In this document: one piece after another, positions 55,459-64,000 of the stretch
How positions within the stretch are numbered: the first letter of the stretch is position 1
Layout: the number at the start of each line of letters is the position of its first letter
Origin: CAXMRP01 sp965216515
GTDB lineage: Bacteria; Pseudomonadota; Alphaproteobacteria; Rhizobiales; Afifellaceae
Direction of reading: 5' to 3'
DNA: 64,000 nt
NCBI GenBank assembly: GCA_965216515.1
Contig: OZ244173.1
Location: 2,976,001-3,040,000, forward strand
Position numbers and translations under genes: made by a program
Notes under the pieces: generated by a model
The model's input: the letters and a program-made list of their open reading frames with translations, nothing else
The model's database searches: none
What the model was told of the DNA's origin: nothing

Positions 55459-57459
55459 ATGAGCGACGAACCGGAAGACTTCTTCAAACCCAGGCCTGGG
55501 CGTATCCGCAACGCCGGTGGCAAGCGGGCCAAGCGCTTTGTCAATCGTGTACTGCATCGCATGTCGGCCTTTGGCGGCAAAGGTCAGATATCATTCGCAG
55601 GGAGCAACCGGTTCACCGGGACACGGATCGGGCGGGGCAACGCGGTCATGCAGCGTCGGAGCGCGGGTGGACGTTTCGGACCGGCTTATCGCCGCGTCGT
55701 CATCAAATCGCGGATCGCCAAGCTGTCGGGTGCCAAGAGTGGCAAAGGCATCGGCGCTGCTCGCGCGCATCTCCGCTACATCCAGCGGGATGGCGTGTCG
55801 AAAGAACATGAGCCGGGCCAACTCTACGATGCTGAAGACAATCACGCAGACGGCAATTCATTCCTGAAACGCAGTGAAGGTGACCGGCATCAGTTCCGCT
55901 TCATCGTCTCGCCGGAGGATGGATCGGAGTTTTGTGACCTCAAGCCGTTCATTCGCGACTTGATGAAAACGATGGAAGACGATCTCGGCACCAGATTGGA
56001 CTGGGTGGCGGTTGATCACTTTAACACCGAACATCCCCACACCCATATCGTGCTGCGCGGAAAAGACGACACCGGCAAAGATCTGATTATCGCCCGGGAC
56101 TACATGTCTCAGGGCATGCGCCGCCGCGCGAGTGAACTTCTGACAGTCGAACTTGGTCCGCAAACCGAGATCGAACTGCGCCGCGATCTTCAGCGGCAGA
56201 TCGAACAGCACCGGTACACGGATATCGACCGGATGCTGGAACGTGAGGCCGATGGCGGTTTGCTGGATGTTCGGCGTGACCTTCTCTCGACAGGTAAACA
56301 GGGGAATGGGGCGATGCGTATCGGCCGTCTCCGTGTCCTCGAAAAACTCGGCCTTGCTCGCGAGGAGCATCCCGGACGATGGCAACTGGCCGCTGACCTG
56401 GAGGGCACGCTGCGTCGACTAGGAGAACGCGGCGATATTATCAAGACCATGCACCGAGCGCTCAAGGATGCGGGCATTGATGCGGGTGCATCGAACTACT
56501 CGATCTACGATCCGGCCGATCCCCGAGCACCTGTTGTAACTGGAGCGGTATTGGACACAGGATTACACGATGAACTGAACGACGGGCACTATGCGCTCAT
56601 CGACAGTTCTGATGGCCGTATCCATCACGTCGTACTCAATCCCGAGCAGGACATGGATGATCTGCCGAAGGGAGCGGTGATTGAGGTGCAGCCAGCGGAG
56701 CGGGGAGCAAGGCCGTCCGATCGGAAGATAGCCGACGTGGCGCGTGCCAATGACGGCCTCTATTCAGCAGATGCCCATCGGATTCATGATCCATCTGCCT
56801 CCGCGGAATATGTTCGGGCTCATGTCAGGCGGCTGGAAGCGCTCAGACGGTCTAACATCGTCCGCCGGTTTTCCAATGGTAGTTGGGAGATTCCTGACGA
56901 CTTCGAGACGCGCGTTTCAAAACTATCAGAAAAGAAGGCGCGCTATCCGGGTCGGGTTGTAACGCTGTCTTTCCTGTCGATTGAAAATCAGATCAATGCA
57001 AACGGCGCAACCTGGCTTGATCGGCAGCTCTTGTCGAAGGATCCAGTCGCCCTGCGAGGCAGTGGCTTCGGATCGGAAGCTTCGCAAGCACTCGAGCGAA
57101 GGCAGGAATATCTCGTCGAACAAGGACATGCGAAACGCCAGGGAGATACCATCCGCTACCAACGGAACCTGCTTCGCGTAATGCGGCAGAGGGAACTTTC
57201 AGCTGCTGGCAACGGATTGGCGGACCAAAACCGGCTTGAATTTGTTCCACTACAGGATGGCGAGCGGGTCGATGGCGTCTACCGGAAGCCCTTGCGGCTT
57301 GCCAGTGGCAAGTTCGCGATCATCGAGACGTCCAAAGAGTTCACGCTTGTGCCATGGCGGCCTGTTCTCGAACGCCATCGGGGAAAGTCGATAGGGGCAA
57401 CGCTTCGCGGGGCGTCAGTTTCCTTCGATTTTGGAAAGAAGCGAGGGATTGGCGTTTGA
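55459..57459 (+). CDS. Relaxase (VirD2-like, DUF3363)
   Basis: A 666-residue relaxase that nicks oriT and pilots the transferred strand. The metal-binding histidines are in FNTEHPHTHIVLRG (about 188-201), upstream lies GAARAHLRYIQRDGV, and a long DUF3363 C-terminal part follows. This type is standard in Tn4371-like and rhizobial elements. ATG at 55459 is preferred over the GTG three bases earlier. It starts right after the candidate oriT. Confidence 0.92.
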   Translation: MSDEPEDFFKPRPGRIRNAGGKRAKRFVNRVLHRMSAFGGKGQISFAGSNRFTGTRIGRGNAVMQRRSAGGRFGPAYRRVVIKSRIAKLSGAKSGKGIGAARAHLRYIQRDGVSKEHEPGQLYDAEDNHADGNSFLKRSEGDRHQFRFIVSPEDGSEFCDLKPFIRDLMKTMEDDLGTRLDWVAVDHFNTEHPHTHIVLRGKDDTGKDLIIARDYMSQGMRRRASELLTVELGPQTEIELRRDLQRQIEQHRYTDIDRMLEREADGGLLDVRRDLLSTGKQGNGAMRIGRLRVLEKLGLAREEHPGRWQLAADLEGTLRRLGERGDIIKTMHRALKDAGIDAGASNYSIYDPADPRAPVVTGAVLDTGLHDELNDGHYALIDSSDGRIHHVVLNPEQDMDDLPKGAVIEVQPAERGARPSDRKIADVARANDGLYSADAHRIHDPSASAEYVRAHVRRLEALRRSNIVRRFSNGSWEIPDDFETRVSKLSEKKARYPGRVVTLSFLSIENQINANGATWLDRQLLSKDPVALRGSGFGSEASQALERRQEYLVEQGHAKRQGDTIRYQRNLLRVMRQRELSAAGNGLADQNRLEFVPLQDGERVDGVYRKPLRLASGKFAIIETSKEFTLVPWRPVLERHRGKSIGATLRGASVSFDFGKKRGIGV

Positions 57460-57482
57460 CGGATTAACCGGCTCTGATTGCG

Positions 57483-59138
57483 TCACTGCGATCGGGCAAA
57501 GAACTTTCTTCTGGTGGAGCGTTGTGTATCGCCATAGTAGTCGCTCCACCAGTCGTCAGTCTTGAGGGGCTTCGGCGGATCGTCGGGATTGCGCCATTGA
57601 AGAGATTCACGGAAAGCATGATGGCTGAAGAGACGCATGAACTCGCCCAGATAGATATCTGCGACGCGCTTATTCCCACGGACGACAACCATATTTTCAT
57701 CGTTACGACGGGTTGATGCGTCGCTGAAATTCGCCGAGCCGGCGATGACGATTGGGTCATCGCTGAGCGGATCGATCAGCATGAACTTGTTATGCACATA
57801 GCGAACATGGGAGTTAAGTCCGGTTAGCCGTTCTTTCACCCATCCATCGAGTTTGTTGGTGCGAATAAAGTCACCGATAGCGAATATGTTTTCCGGCATG
57901 TTTCGCAATACCTGAATCCGCTGTTCCTCCGCATCTCGCTCAGGACCAGCCTTCATTGGCCTGGTTTTCTTTTCCATCAGGGCAAGCCGGAAAGGAGCGG
58001 CAGTGTTTGTATAGACGTTTTTGAAAATGTCGTTCATTCCGAAGGCGAACGTCATCATCAGCCCTTCCTGTGCATTTAGCGCCAGGTTGGCATACCAGTC
58101 GAGCGCATCCAGATTGCTGCGTGGACTGAAAAGCACGATTGTGCCGGCGGGCGGTAATCCGTTCGGAAGCGGTGAGATAGCTTCGACCTGATCTTTTAGC
58201 GGCCGGCTTGGCGGGTCCTGTGATAGGGCGGTCCAATAATCCAGGAACTTTTGTGCAATCGTCTCGTCCTCAACGACATGAGCGACATTGGAATGTCCGT
58301 AGATTCCGCCTTCGGAAAAGTTCGTACCACCGGTCCACACGGAGACAGGCTGACCATTGTCCAATTTGACGATAAACTTGTTGTGGGAGATGTAAGATTT
58401 GGGCTGAGTCCGCTCGAAGCTGATGTTTTCAAGGCCGGCAGCAGCGACAGCCGCGCGATTTCTTATTCTCGGATTGTCTTTTCGTGCATCAAATGACACT
58501 TGGATATCAACGCCCGTGTCAGCAACGCCTTTAACCAGGTCGAGGAAGTCTTGGTAGTTGAACTCATACGCTGCAATACGAAGCGCGTGCTGGCCGGGAA
58601 TGCATGAACGGATATAGTTCTCAAGAGCCTCGTTGAGTCCGCGCGACAGCCATTCAAACGCTTTGTTGTTTGGCACGTCCTCGGGCGCCCTGTCTCCAAA
58701 CCGGCGTACATATGCTTGCGAGCCCGAAAGACCGCGGTTGAAATAGACATCATGATCGCCGGTCGCCGGGTCTTCGGTGGTAACGTCAAGCGCCACCTGA
58801 GCATGTGGTATCAGATTAGTTGGCGAGCCTTTGAGAGCGGTAACCGTGTAAGTGTATTGATGACCTGGTTTTGCCGAATAGTCCGCCCATTGGAAACTCT
58901 GGATCGGATGATCCTTAGTCGAATACTGAGAGCCTGCCGGAAAGCCCGGATCAGTTTCCGAGAAGGCTTTCATCGCCCTTAGGTAGGCGGCCTCGTTTTC
59001 GGTGTGGTCGACGCGGTGAATCGAAAAGCCGAGTAGCCCATCCGCTGCGCGAATCGGCATATCAAATCCGAACAGCACGACATAGGTGCCCGCGAGGGCA
59101 TGAACCCTCAGCCCGTTATTTGTGCGCACAATCCGCAT
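57483..59138 (-). CDS. Phospholipase-D-like protein, element cargo
   Basis: A 551-residue protein with two HKD-type motifs: ISHNKFIVKLDNGQPVSVWTGGTNFSEGG (about 255-285) and YVHNKFMLIDPLSDDPIVIAGSANFSD (about 445-475), forming one PLD active site. The first 120 residues include a fibronectin-like beta domain (HQYTYTVTALKG). There is no clear signal peptide. It is on the opposite strand to the transfer genes and separates relaxase from traG, so it is cargo. It could be a nuclease-type defence protein or a lipase effector. Confidence 0.85.
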   Translation of the reverse strand: MRIVRTNNGLRVHALAGTYVVLFGFDMPIRAADGLLGFSIHRVDHTENEAAYLRAMKAFSETDPGFPAGSQYSTKDHPIQSFQWADYSAKPGHQYTYTVTALKGSPTNLIPHAQVALDVTTEDPATGDHDVYFNRGLSGSQAYVRRFGDRAPEDVPNNKAFEWLSRGLNEALENYIRSCIPGQHALRIAAYEFNYQDFLDLVKGVADTGVDIQVSFDARKDNPRIRNRAAVAAAGLENISFERTQPKSYISHNKFIVKLDNGQPVSVWTGGTNFSEGGIYGHSNVAHVVEDETIAQKFLDYWTALSQDPPSRPLKDQVEAISPLPNGLPPAGTIVLFSPRSNLDALDWYANLALNAQEGLMMTFAFGMNDIFKNVYTNTAAPFRLALMEKKTRPMKAGPERDAEEQRIQVLRNMPENIFAIGDFIRTNKLDGWVKERLTGLNSHVRYVHNKFMLIDPLSDDPIVIAGSANFSDASTRRNDENMVVVRGNKRVADIYLGEFMRLFSHHAFRESLQWRNPDDPPKPLKTDDWWSDYYGDTQRSTRRKFFARSQ

Positions 59139-59336
59139 GTCGACCCTCCGAGAAAGTAATATTCAGAACTATTATCAAATTGAAGCTTAGCACAACTTGG
59201 ATACATATCGATGTAGTTGGCGTTGCTTTCCTTTGTTGGATGATATTGGAAGCTATGCCATTGATTAAAATACGATTTTGCAGCGACTTTCCGACCGAAT
59301 TCTTGAAGATTCTATTTCGGAAAGCTGCAAAAACGG

Positions 59337-61364
59337 ATGACCCCCACCAAACTGCTCATAGGCCAAATCCTGATCGTCTTTGCGATGGTGATCGGTGCCG
59401 TCTGGTTCGCGGCGCAATATGCAGCGGCCCAGTTGGACTACCAGCCGCGTCTCGGTCCGGCATGGTTCTCGATTGCCGGCTATCCGGTCTATTTCCCGTG
59501 GCGGCTGTTCGAGTGGTGGTACGCATTCGAACCGTACGCACCCCAAGTATTCAACCGGGCCGGCGCTATGGCCGCGTCGGGCGGTGTGCTCGGTGTCGTT
59601 GTCGCGATCTCGGGTTCACTGTGGCGCGCCCGGCAATCCCGCTTGGTGACGACCTACGGTTCATCGCGCTGGGCTGATCAAGCGGACATCAATCATTCCG
59701 GTCTGTTTGATACAGCTGGCGTCTTCCTTGGCAAATACAAACGCAACTACCTTCGCCACGATGGCCCGGAGCATGTCATGTGCTTTGCGCCAACCCGTTC
59801 GGGCAAGGGTGTCGGGCTGGTCATTCCTACTCTGCTGACCTGGCCGCATTCCGCCGTCATCCATGACATCAAGGGTGAGAACTGGCAACTGACCGCCGGC
59901 TGGCGCTCCATCTTCTCGCACTGCCTGTTGTTCAATCCGACCGACCCAAAGAGCGCCAAATACAATCCGCTTCTGGAAGTGCGCAAAGGGCGCAACGAGG
60001 TCCGCGACGTCCAGAACATTGCCGACATCCTGGTTGATCCGGAAGGCGCGCTGGAACGGCGAAACCACTGGGAGAAGACCAGCCACGCACTTCTGGTCGG
60101 TGTCATCCTGCATGTCCTCTATGCGGAAGAAGAAAAGACGCTTGCCCGAGTAGCCGCGTTTCTGTCCGACCCGTCGCGTTCTTTCGAACGGACGCTGCGG
60201 GTGATGATGAGCACCAATCATCTCGGTACCGAAGAGGCACCGCAGGTGCATCCGGTGGTGGCCCAAGCTGCCCGGGAACTCCTGAATAAATCCGAGAACG
60301 AGCGCTCCGGCGTCCTGTCGACGGCGATGTCGTTTCTCGGCCTCTATCGTGATCCGACCGTCGCCGAGACCACATCCCGATGCGAATGGCGGATTGCCGA
60401 TCTTATGGATGCCGAGCGTCCCGTCTCGCTCTATCTGGTGATCCCGCCGTCGGACATCTCCCGGACGAAACCGCTGGTCCGGCTGGTGCTCAACCAGATC
60501 GGCCGCCGTCTGACCGAACGCCTAGAAGGTCAGGCCGGCAAGAAACATCGGTTTCAGCTGCTGATGATGCTCGATGAGTTCCCGGCGTTGGGGCGGCTCG
60601 ACTTTTTCGAGAGCGCACTCGCTTTCATGGCGGGATACGGCGTGCGCAGCTTTCTGATCGCGCAGTCGCTCAATCAGATCTCCAAGGCCTATGGCGAGAA
60701 CAACTCGATCCTCGACAACTGTCATGTGCGCATCGCCTTCGCCTCGAACGATGAACGAACGGCCAAGCGGATTTCGGACTCACTCGGGACGGCGACGGAG
60801 CTGAGGGCACAGCGTAACTATGCCGGTCACCGGCTGGCTCCCTGGCTTGCCCATGTCATGGTGTCCCGGCAGGAGACCGCACGGCCGCTGCTCACACCCG
60901 GTGAGGTGATGCAGCTTCCGGCTGACGACGAGATCGTCATGGTCTCCGGGCAGCCGCCGATCCGGGCCAAGAAGCTGCGCTATTTCGAGGACGGCAACTT
61001 CATCCATCGGGTGTGCTCCCCACCCGACCTGGCGGCAGACGGCGTGTATGGGGACTGTCCGTCGCCCCGTTTGGACGATTGGTCGGGTCAGGTACGTGGA
61101 ACCCACAAACAACTCGCACAGCCTTGGTCCGAGTTGGTCTCCGGCGGTGAGGATGACGAAAGCGGATTGAAGCGCCATCCAGCACTGGCCGAGGAAGCCC
61201 AAAAACCGCCTGAACAGGAGCGCGCACCCGACGCCGGCCTTCTCGACGACGAATTCGATCCGGCGGATTCCAAGCGCATGGACCAAATGGCGCGCAACGC
61301 GGCAACAGTCCGGCGTGCCCATGCGATGGACCAGGCCGATGACGATCTGATCCCGAGCTTCTGA
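59337..61364 (+). CDS. traG: Type IV coupling protein TraG/VirD4
   Basis: A 675-residue membrane ATPase that links the relaxase-DNA complex to the mating channel. N-terminal transmembrane segments (about 8-30 and 76-93) precede Walker A APTRSGKGVGLVIPTLL at 151-167 and Walker B LLMMLDEFPALGRLD near 405. It heads the TraG-CopG-TrbBCDE operon. The 198 AT-rich bases before it contain the promoter region shared with the divergent PLD gene. Confidence 0.95.
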   Translation: MTPTKLLIGQILIVFAMVIGAVWFAAQYAAAQLDYQPRLGPAWFSIAGYPVYFPWRLFEWWYAFEPYAPQVFNRAGAMAASGGVLGVVVAISGSLWRARQSRLVTTYGSSRWADQADINHSGLFDTAGVFLGKYKRNYLRHDGPEHVMCFAPTRSGKGVGLVIPTLLTWPHSAVIHDIKGENWQLTAGWRSIFSHCLLFNPTDPKSAKYNPLLEVRKGRNEVRDVQNIADILVDPEGALERRNHWEKTSHALLVGVILHVLYAEEEKTLARVAAFLSDPSRSFERTLRVMMSTNHLGTEEAPQVHPVVAQAARELLNKSENERSGVLSTAMSFLGLYRDPTVAETTSRCEWRIADLMDAERPVSLYLVIPPSDISRTKPLVRLVLNQIGRRLTERLEGQAGKKHRFQLLMMLDEFPALGRLDFFESALAFMAGYGVRSFLIAQSLNQISKAYGENNSILDNCHVRIAFASNDERTAKRISDSLGTATELRAQRNYAGHRLAPWLAHVMVSRQETARPLLTPGEVMQLPADDEIVMVSGQPPIRAKKLRYFEDGNFIHRVCSPPDLAADGVYGDCPSPRLDDWSGQVRGTHKQLAQPWSELVSGGEDDESGLKRHPALAEEAQKPPEQERAPDAGLLDDEFDPADSKRMDQMARNAATVRRAHAMDQADDDLIPSF

Positions 61365-61376
61365 GGAGGGCGATGA

Positions 61377-61886
61377 ATGAAACCCCGCCTCAACATCCAT
61401 GTCACCGACGAGCTGTTCGAGAAGGTCGAAACAGCCGCGAAGCGCCCCGGCGTCACCAAGGCCGCCGTCGTTGAAGCGGCCTTGCTCGGCTTCTTTTCCA
61501 GGGAATTCGACGACCAGCGCGACGGCGTTTTGATCCGCCGGCTGGACCGGCTCACCCGCCAGTACGACCGGTTGGAGCGCAATCTCACCATCACGACAGA
61601 GACATTGGCGCTCTTCGTCCGTTTCTTCCTGACCGTGACGCCGCCTTTGCCGGATGCGGATCAGGACGCCGCCCGTGCGCTCGGCAAGGAGCGCTTCGAG
61701 TACTTCACGTCACAGCTCGCACGCCGGCTCGCGGGCGGCAAGAACATGATCAAGGACGTGCTGGAGGAGATCACTGCCGAAGAGAAAGACTTCTTCACCG
61801 AAGCGGAGATCGATGCGCTGAGAGCCGTGCGCGAAGGCCTGACCGTTCATGACAATGAACCCAATGGGGAGGGGCTGGATGACTGA
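61377..61886 (+). CDS. CopG-type ribbon-helix-helix protein
   Basis: A 169-residue protein with an N-terminal ribbon-helix-helix (RLNIHVTDELFEKVETAAKRPGVTKAAVVEAALLGFF) and a coiled C-terminal half (DRLTRQYDRLERNLTITTET). It is regularly found between traG and trbB in such elements, where it probably regulates transfer. It overlaps trbB by eight bases. Confidence 0.9.
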   Translation: MKPRLNIHVTDELFEKVETAAKRPGVTKAAVVEAALLGFFSREFDDQRDGVLIRRLDRLTRQYDRLERNLTITTETLALFVRFFLTVTPPLPDADQDAARALGKERFEYFTSQLARRLAGGKNMIKDVLEEITAEEKDFFTEAEIDALRAVREGLTVHDNEPNGEGLDD

Positions 61887-62859
61887 GTGCCTGCTCCACT
61901 CAACCGTCGGCCGCCAGCGCACAATGCTCAAGACGGCGCTGGGTCCATCAATCACATCGGCGCTCACCGATCCCAAGGTGATCGAAGTCATGGTGAACCC
62001 GGACGGCAAGCTGTGGCTGGACCGCCATGGTGAGGGCCGTGTCGACACCGGTGTGACGATAGGCGTTCCGGAAGCCGAACGGGTCATTCGTCTTGTTGCC
62101 AGCCATACAGGACAGGAATGTAACGCGCTGCAACCGGTCGTTTCGGCGGAATTGCCCGAGACCGGAGAACGCTTCGAGGGACTTCTCCCACCCGTCGCGC
62201 CGGCACCGTGCTTCGCCATCCGCAAGCCGGCACACGTGCTCTATCGGCTTGGTGACTATGTCAGCGCCAGCATCCTCAGCGAAGACCACGCTCAAGCATT
62301 GGTTTCGGCAGTAGCACAGCAAAAGAACATCCTTGTCGTCGGGGGCACGAGCTCGGGCAAGACCACACTGGTCAACGCTCTACTGGCGGAAGTTGCCGAA
62401 ACCGGGGACCGGGTGATCCTGATCGAGGATACCCGCGAGCTCCATTGCGTGGCGAAGGACTGCGTTGCCCTCAAGACCAAGCCCGGAGTTGCGACCTTGG
62501 CCGATCTTGTCCGTTCGACGCTCCGTTTGCGCCCGGACCGCATCATCGTTGGCGAAGTTCGCGGCGGTGAAGCACTCGACATGCTGAAGGCCTGGAACAC
62601 CGGTCATCCGGGCGGCATCACGACACTGCACGCCAACTCCGCCGAGGCCGGGCTCTACCGGCTCGAACAGCTCATTCAGGAAGTCGTCATCACCGTACCG
62701 CGCCGGCTGGTCGCCCAGGCCATCGACATTGTCGTCTTCCTGAAAGGCCGTGGCCACGACCGGCACGTTGAAACCGTCGCCGAGCTCGAAGGTCTCGATA
62801 GTGCCGACCACTACCGCCTGACCGACCTCATTTCCATCCAACCCGATCCAACCGACTGA
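61879..62859 (+). CDS. trbB: Conjugal transfer ATPase TrbB
   Basis: A 326-residue VirB11-type hexameric ATPase powering pilus and channel assembly. Walker A is VVGGTSSGKTTLVNALL, followed by ILIEDTRELHC, the Walker B region RIIVGEVRGGEALDMLKAWNTGHPGG and the HANSAEAGLYRLEQL box. ATG at 61879 (MTECLLHSTVG) overlaps the preceding gene by eight bases. Confidence 0.95.
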   Translation: MTECLLHSTVGRQRTMLKTALGPSITSALTDPKVIEVMVNPDGKLWLDRHGEGRVDTGVTIGVPEAERVIRLVASHTGQECNALQPVVSAELPETGERFEGLLPPVAPAPCFAIRKPAHVLYRLGDYVSASILSEDHAQALVSAVAQQKNILVVGGTSSGKTTLVNALLAEVAETGDRVILIEDTRELHCVAKDCVALKTKPGVATLADLVRSTLRLRPDRIIVGEVRGGEALDMLKAWNTGHPGGITTLHANSAEAGLYRLEQLIQEVVITVPRRLVAQAIDIVVFLKGRGHDRHVETVAELEGLDSADHYRLTDLISIQPDPTD

Positions 62860-62874
62860 CCAGGGGAGAATTGC

Positions 62875-63216
62875 ATGAGAAGATATCCGGACCACCGCCA
62901 TTTGAAACATCCAGCACGGCTCACTGCGGTGAGTATCGGCATTCTGCTGGCCGGCGCCACCGCTGCCCATGCCGCCGGTTCCGGCATGCCCTGGGAAGCG
63001 CCGTTGACTCAAATTCTTGAGTCCATCGAGGGGCCGGTCGCGCGTATTATCGCGGTCATCATCATCGTCATCACCGGGCTGTCATTGGCGTTCGGCGAGA
63101 CATCCGGCGGTTTCCGGCGGCTGATCCAGATCGTCTTCGGCCTGTCGATCGCCTTCGCGGCAACGAGCTTCTTCCTGTCCTTCTTCTCATTCGGCGGTGG
63201 GGCGCTCATCACATGA
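62875..63216 (+). CDS. trbC: Conjugal pilin precursor TrbC
   Basis: A 113-residue VirB2-like protein: a basic N-terminus and signal-type segment ending near AHAAGSGMPWE, then two transmembrane helices (IARIIAVIIIVITGLSLAFG and the C-terminal FAATSFFLSFF). It is processed and cyclised into the pilus subunit with help of the TraF peptidase encoded upstream. It overlaps trbD by four bases. Confidence 0.92.
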   Translation: MRRYPDHRHLKHPARLTAVSIGILLAGATAAHAAGSGMPWEAPLTQILESIEGPVARIIAVIIIVITGLSLAFGETSGGFRRLIQIVFGLSIAFAATSFFLSFFSFGGGALIT

Positions 63217-63485
63217 CCGTCTCGACCGGAAACATCGAAGGATTTGAGATCCCGCTGCATCGCGCCCTAGCCGAGCCGATCCTGATGGGCGGCGCACCGC
63301 GCACGGTGGCGATCGTCAACGGGACACTGGCCGCAGCCCTTGGTCTCGGCCTGCAGCTTTGGCTGGTCGGGATCATCGTCTGGATACTCGGCCACAGCGC
63401 GGCGGCTTATGCGGCCACCAAGGACCCGGCCTTCATGGACGTCCTTGTCCGCCACGTCCGCCACAAGGGATATCTGGCATGCTGA
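63213..63485 (+). CDS. trbD: Conjugal transfer protein TrbD
   Basis: A 90-residue VirB3-like inner-membrane protein (IPLHRALAEPILMGGAPRTVAIVNGTLAAALGLGLQLW). It works with the TrbE ATPase at the base of the mating channel. ATG overlaps the trbC stop by four bases. Confidence 0.92.
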   Translation: MTVSTGNIEGFEIPLHRALAEPILMGGAPRTVAIVNGTLAAALGLGLQLWLVGIIVWILGHSAAAYAATKDPAFMDVLVRHVRHKGYLAC

Positions 63486-63495
63486 GGCTTCTCCC

Positions 63496-64000
63496 ATGAT
63501 GAATTTGGCTGAATACCGCAACCGGTCGGCGCTGTTGGCTGATTATCTGCCCTGGGCTTGTCTCGTTGCGCCCGGTGTCGTGCTGAACAAGGACGGCAGC
63601 TTCCAACGCACCGCGTGGTTCCGCGGACCCGATCTGGAAAGCGCGACCGAAGGCCAGTTGGTCGCTACTTGTGCCCGGATCAACAATGTCCTGCGCCGAT
63701 TCGGTTCGGGCTGGGCGCTATTCTTCGAGGCCGACCGCCATCCGGCGCGCAACTATCCGACATCGCAATTTCCCGATCCTGTCTCTGGCTTGATTGATGA
63801 GGAACGGCGAGCCGACTTCGAGCAATCCGGTGCGCTGTTCGAAAGCAGTTTCTTCCTGACTTTCACCTATCTGCCGCCGGCCGAGACTGTCAGCCGCGCG
63901 GAACGGGTGCTCATTGAATCCGTCGAGAAACGAGACGGACACGACTACCAGGACCATCTCGACCGCTTCATCCAGCAGACCGACCGGGCGATCGATCTGC
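63496..64000 (+). CDS. trbE: Conjugal transfer ATPase TrbE, cut by the window edge
   Basis: The frame from the ATG at 63496 (MMNLAEYRNRSALLADYLPW) stays open to the last base. It matches the N-terminus of the VirB4-type ATPase (GSFQRTAWFRGPDLESATEGQLVATCARINNVLRRFGSGWALFFEADR). It starts ten bases after trbD. The ATPase motifs lie beyond the window. Confidence 0.93.
   Translation, partial: MMNLAEYRNRSALLADYLPWACLVAPGVVLNKDGSFQRTAWFRGPDLESATEGQLVATCARINNVLRRFGSGWALFFEADRHPARNYPTSQFPDPVSGLIDEERRADFEQSGALFESSFFLTFTYLPPAETVSRAERVLIESVEKRDGHDYQDHLDRFIQQTDRAIDL

Overview
The window reads as alphaproteobacterial DNA, most likely Hyphomicrobiales (Rhizobiales). The conserved core genes are GC-rich, the 7Fe-type ferredoxin, M50 protease with CBS pair and YggT/DUF167/ppa order fit that group, and the conjugation genes are of the rhizobial Trb/TraG/DUF3363-relaxase type. 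Four blocks are visible. (1) Positions 1-8900 are an insertion-sequence scrapyard. Nested IS3 and IS30 pieces surround a 3.1-kb cargo holding a complete quorum-sensing unit (a luxR-type gene divergent from luxI, a cytochrome P450 and an 86-aa ORF), bracketed by two inverted IS30 ends. The block stops next to a tRNA-Leu(CAG) gene. (2) Positions 8900-24120 are ordinary chromosome: a PqqD/HPr-kinase-like protein, YggT, DUF167, pyrophosphatase, a GNAT protein, TypA/BipA, two tandem J-domain paralogues, a site-2 protease, a MarR/VOC divergon, a glutathione transferase, an EamA transporter, an L,D-transpeptidase, methylmalonate-semialdehyde dehydrogenase and tRNA-Arg(CCG). (3) Positions 24459-48899 are a pyridine-carboxylate catabolic island. 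(4) Positions 48900-64000 are the backbone of an integrative conjugative element (ArdA, ParB, DUF736, DUF2285, AlpA-like, DUF2840, TraF peptidase, relaxase, TraG, TrbBCDE), running off the right edge. A phospholipase-D-like cargo gene sits between relaxase and TraG. The island starts directly after tRNA-Arg and runs straight into the conjugative backbone, so it is probably element cargo, but no integrase is visible. How the island should work: a molybdenum hydroxylase (FAD subunit plus fused 2Fe-2S/Mo subunit) makes 6-hydroxynicotinate. A 6-hydroxynicotinate reductase homologue (Hnr) reduces it with ferredoxin, and an enamidase homologue (Ena) opens the ring. A class III CoA-transferase and glutaryl-CoA dehydrogenase carry glutarate to crotonyl-CoA. 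A tungsten-type aldehyde:ferredoxin oxidoreductase, a 7Fe ferredoxin and a 2-oxoacid:ferredoxin oxidoreductase can supply the low-potential electrons. This is the Eubacterium barkeri-type front end joined to a glutarate ending, the kind of route reported for Azorhizobium. The most exciting part is a second operon pairing nadC with one gene that fuses PhnN (ribose-1,5-bisphosphate kinase) to an archaeal-type nucleoside-monophosphate phosphorylase. I infer a catalytic PRPP cycle. NadC turns quinolinate plus PRPP into nicotinate mononucleotide (NaMN) and CO2. The phosphorylase splits NaMN into nicotinate and ribose-1,5-bisphosphate, and PhnN rebuilds PRPP. The net result is decarboxylation of quinolinate to nicotinate at the cost of one ATP, with a TAXI-TRAP importer beside it. 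A shared palindromic site (core TTAGTATAC) lies before four transcription units of the island, next to which a MarR gene is encoded, so the units form one regulon.
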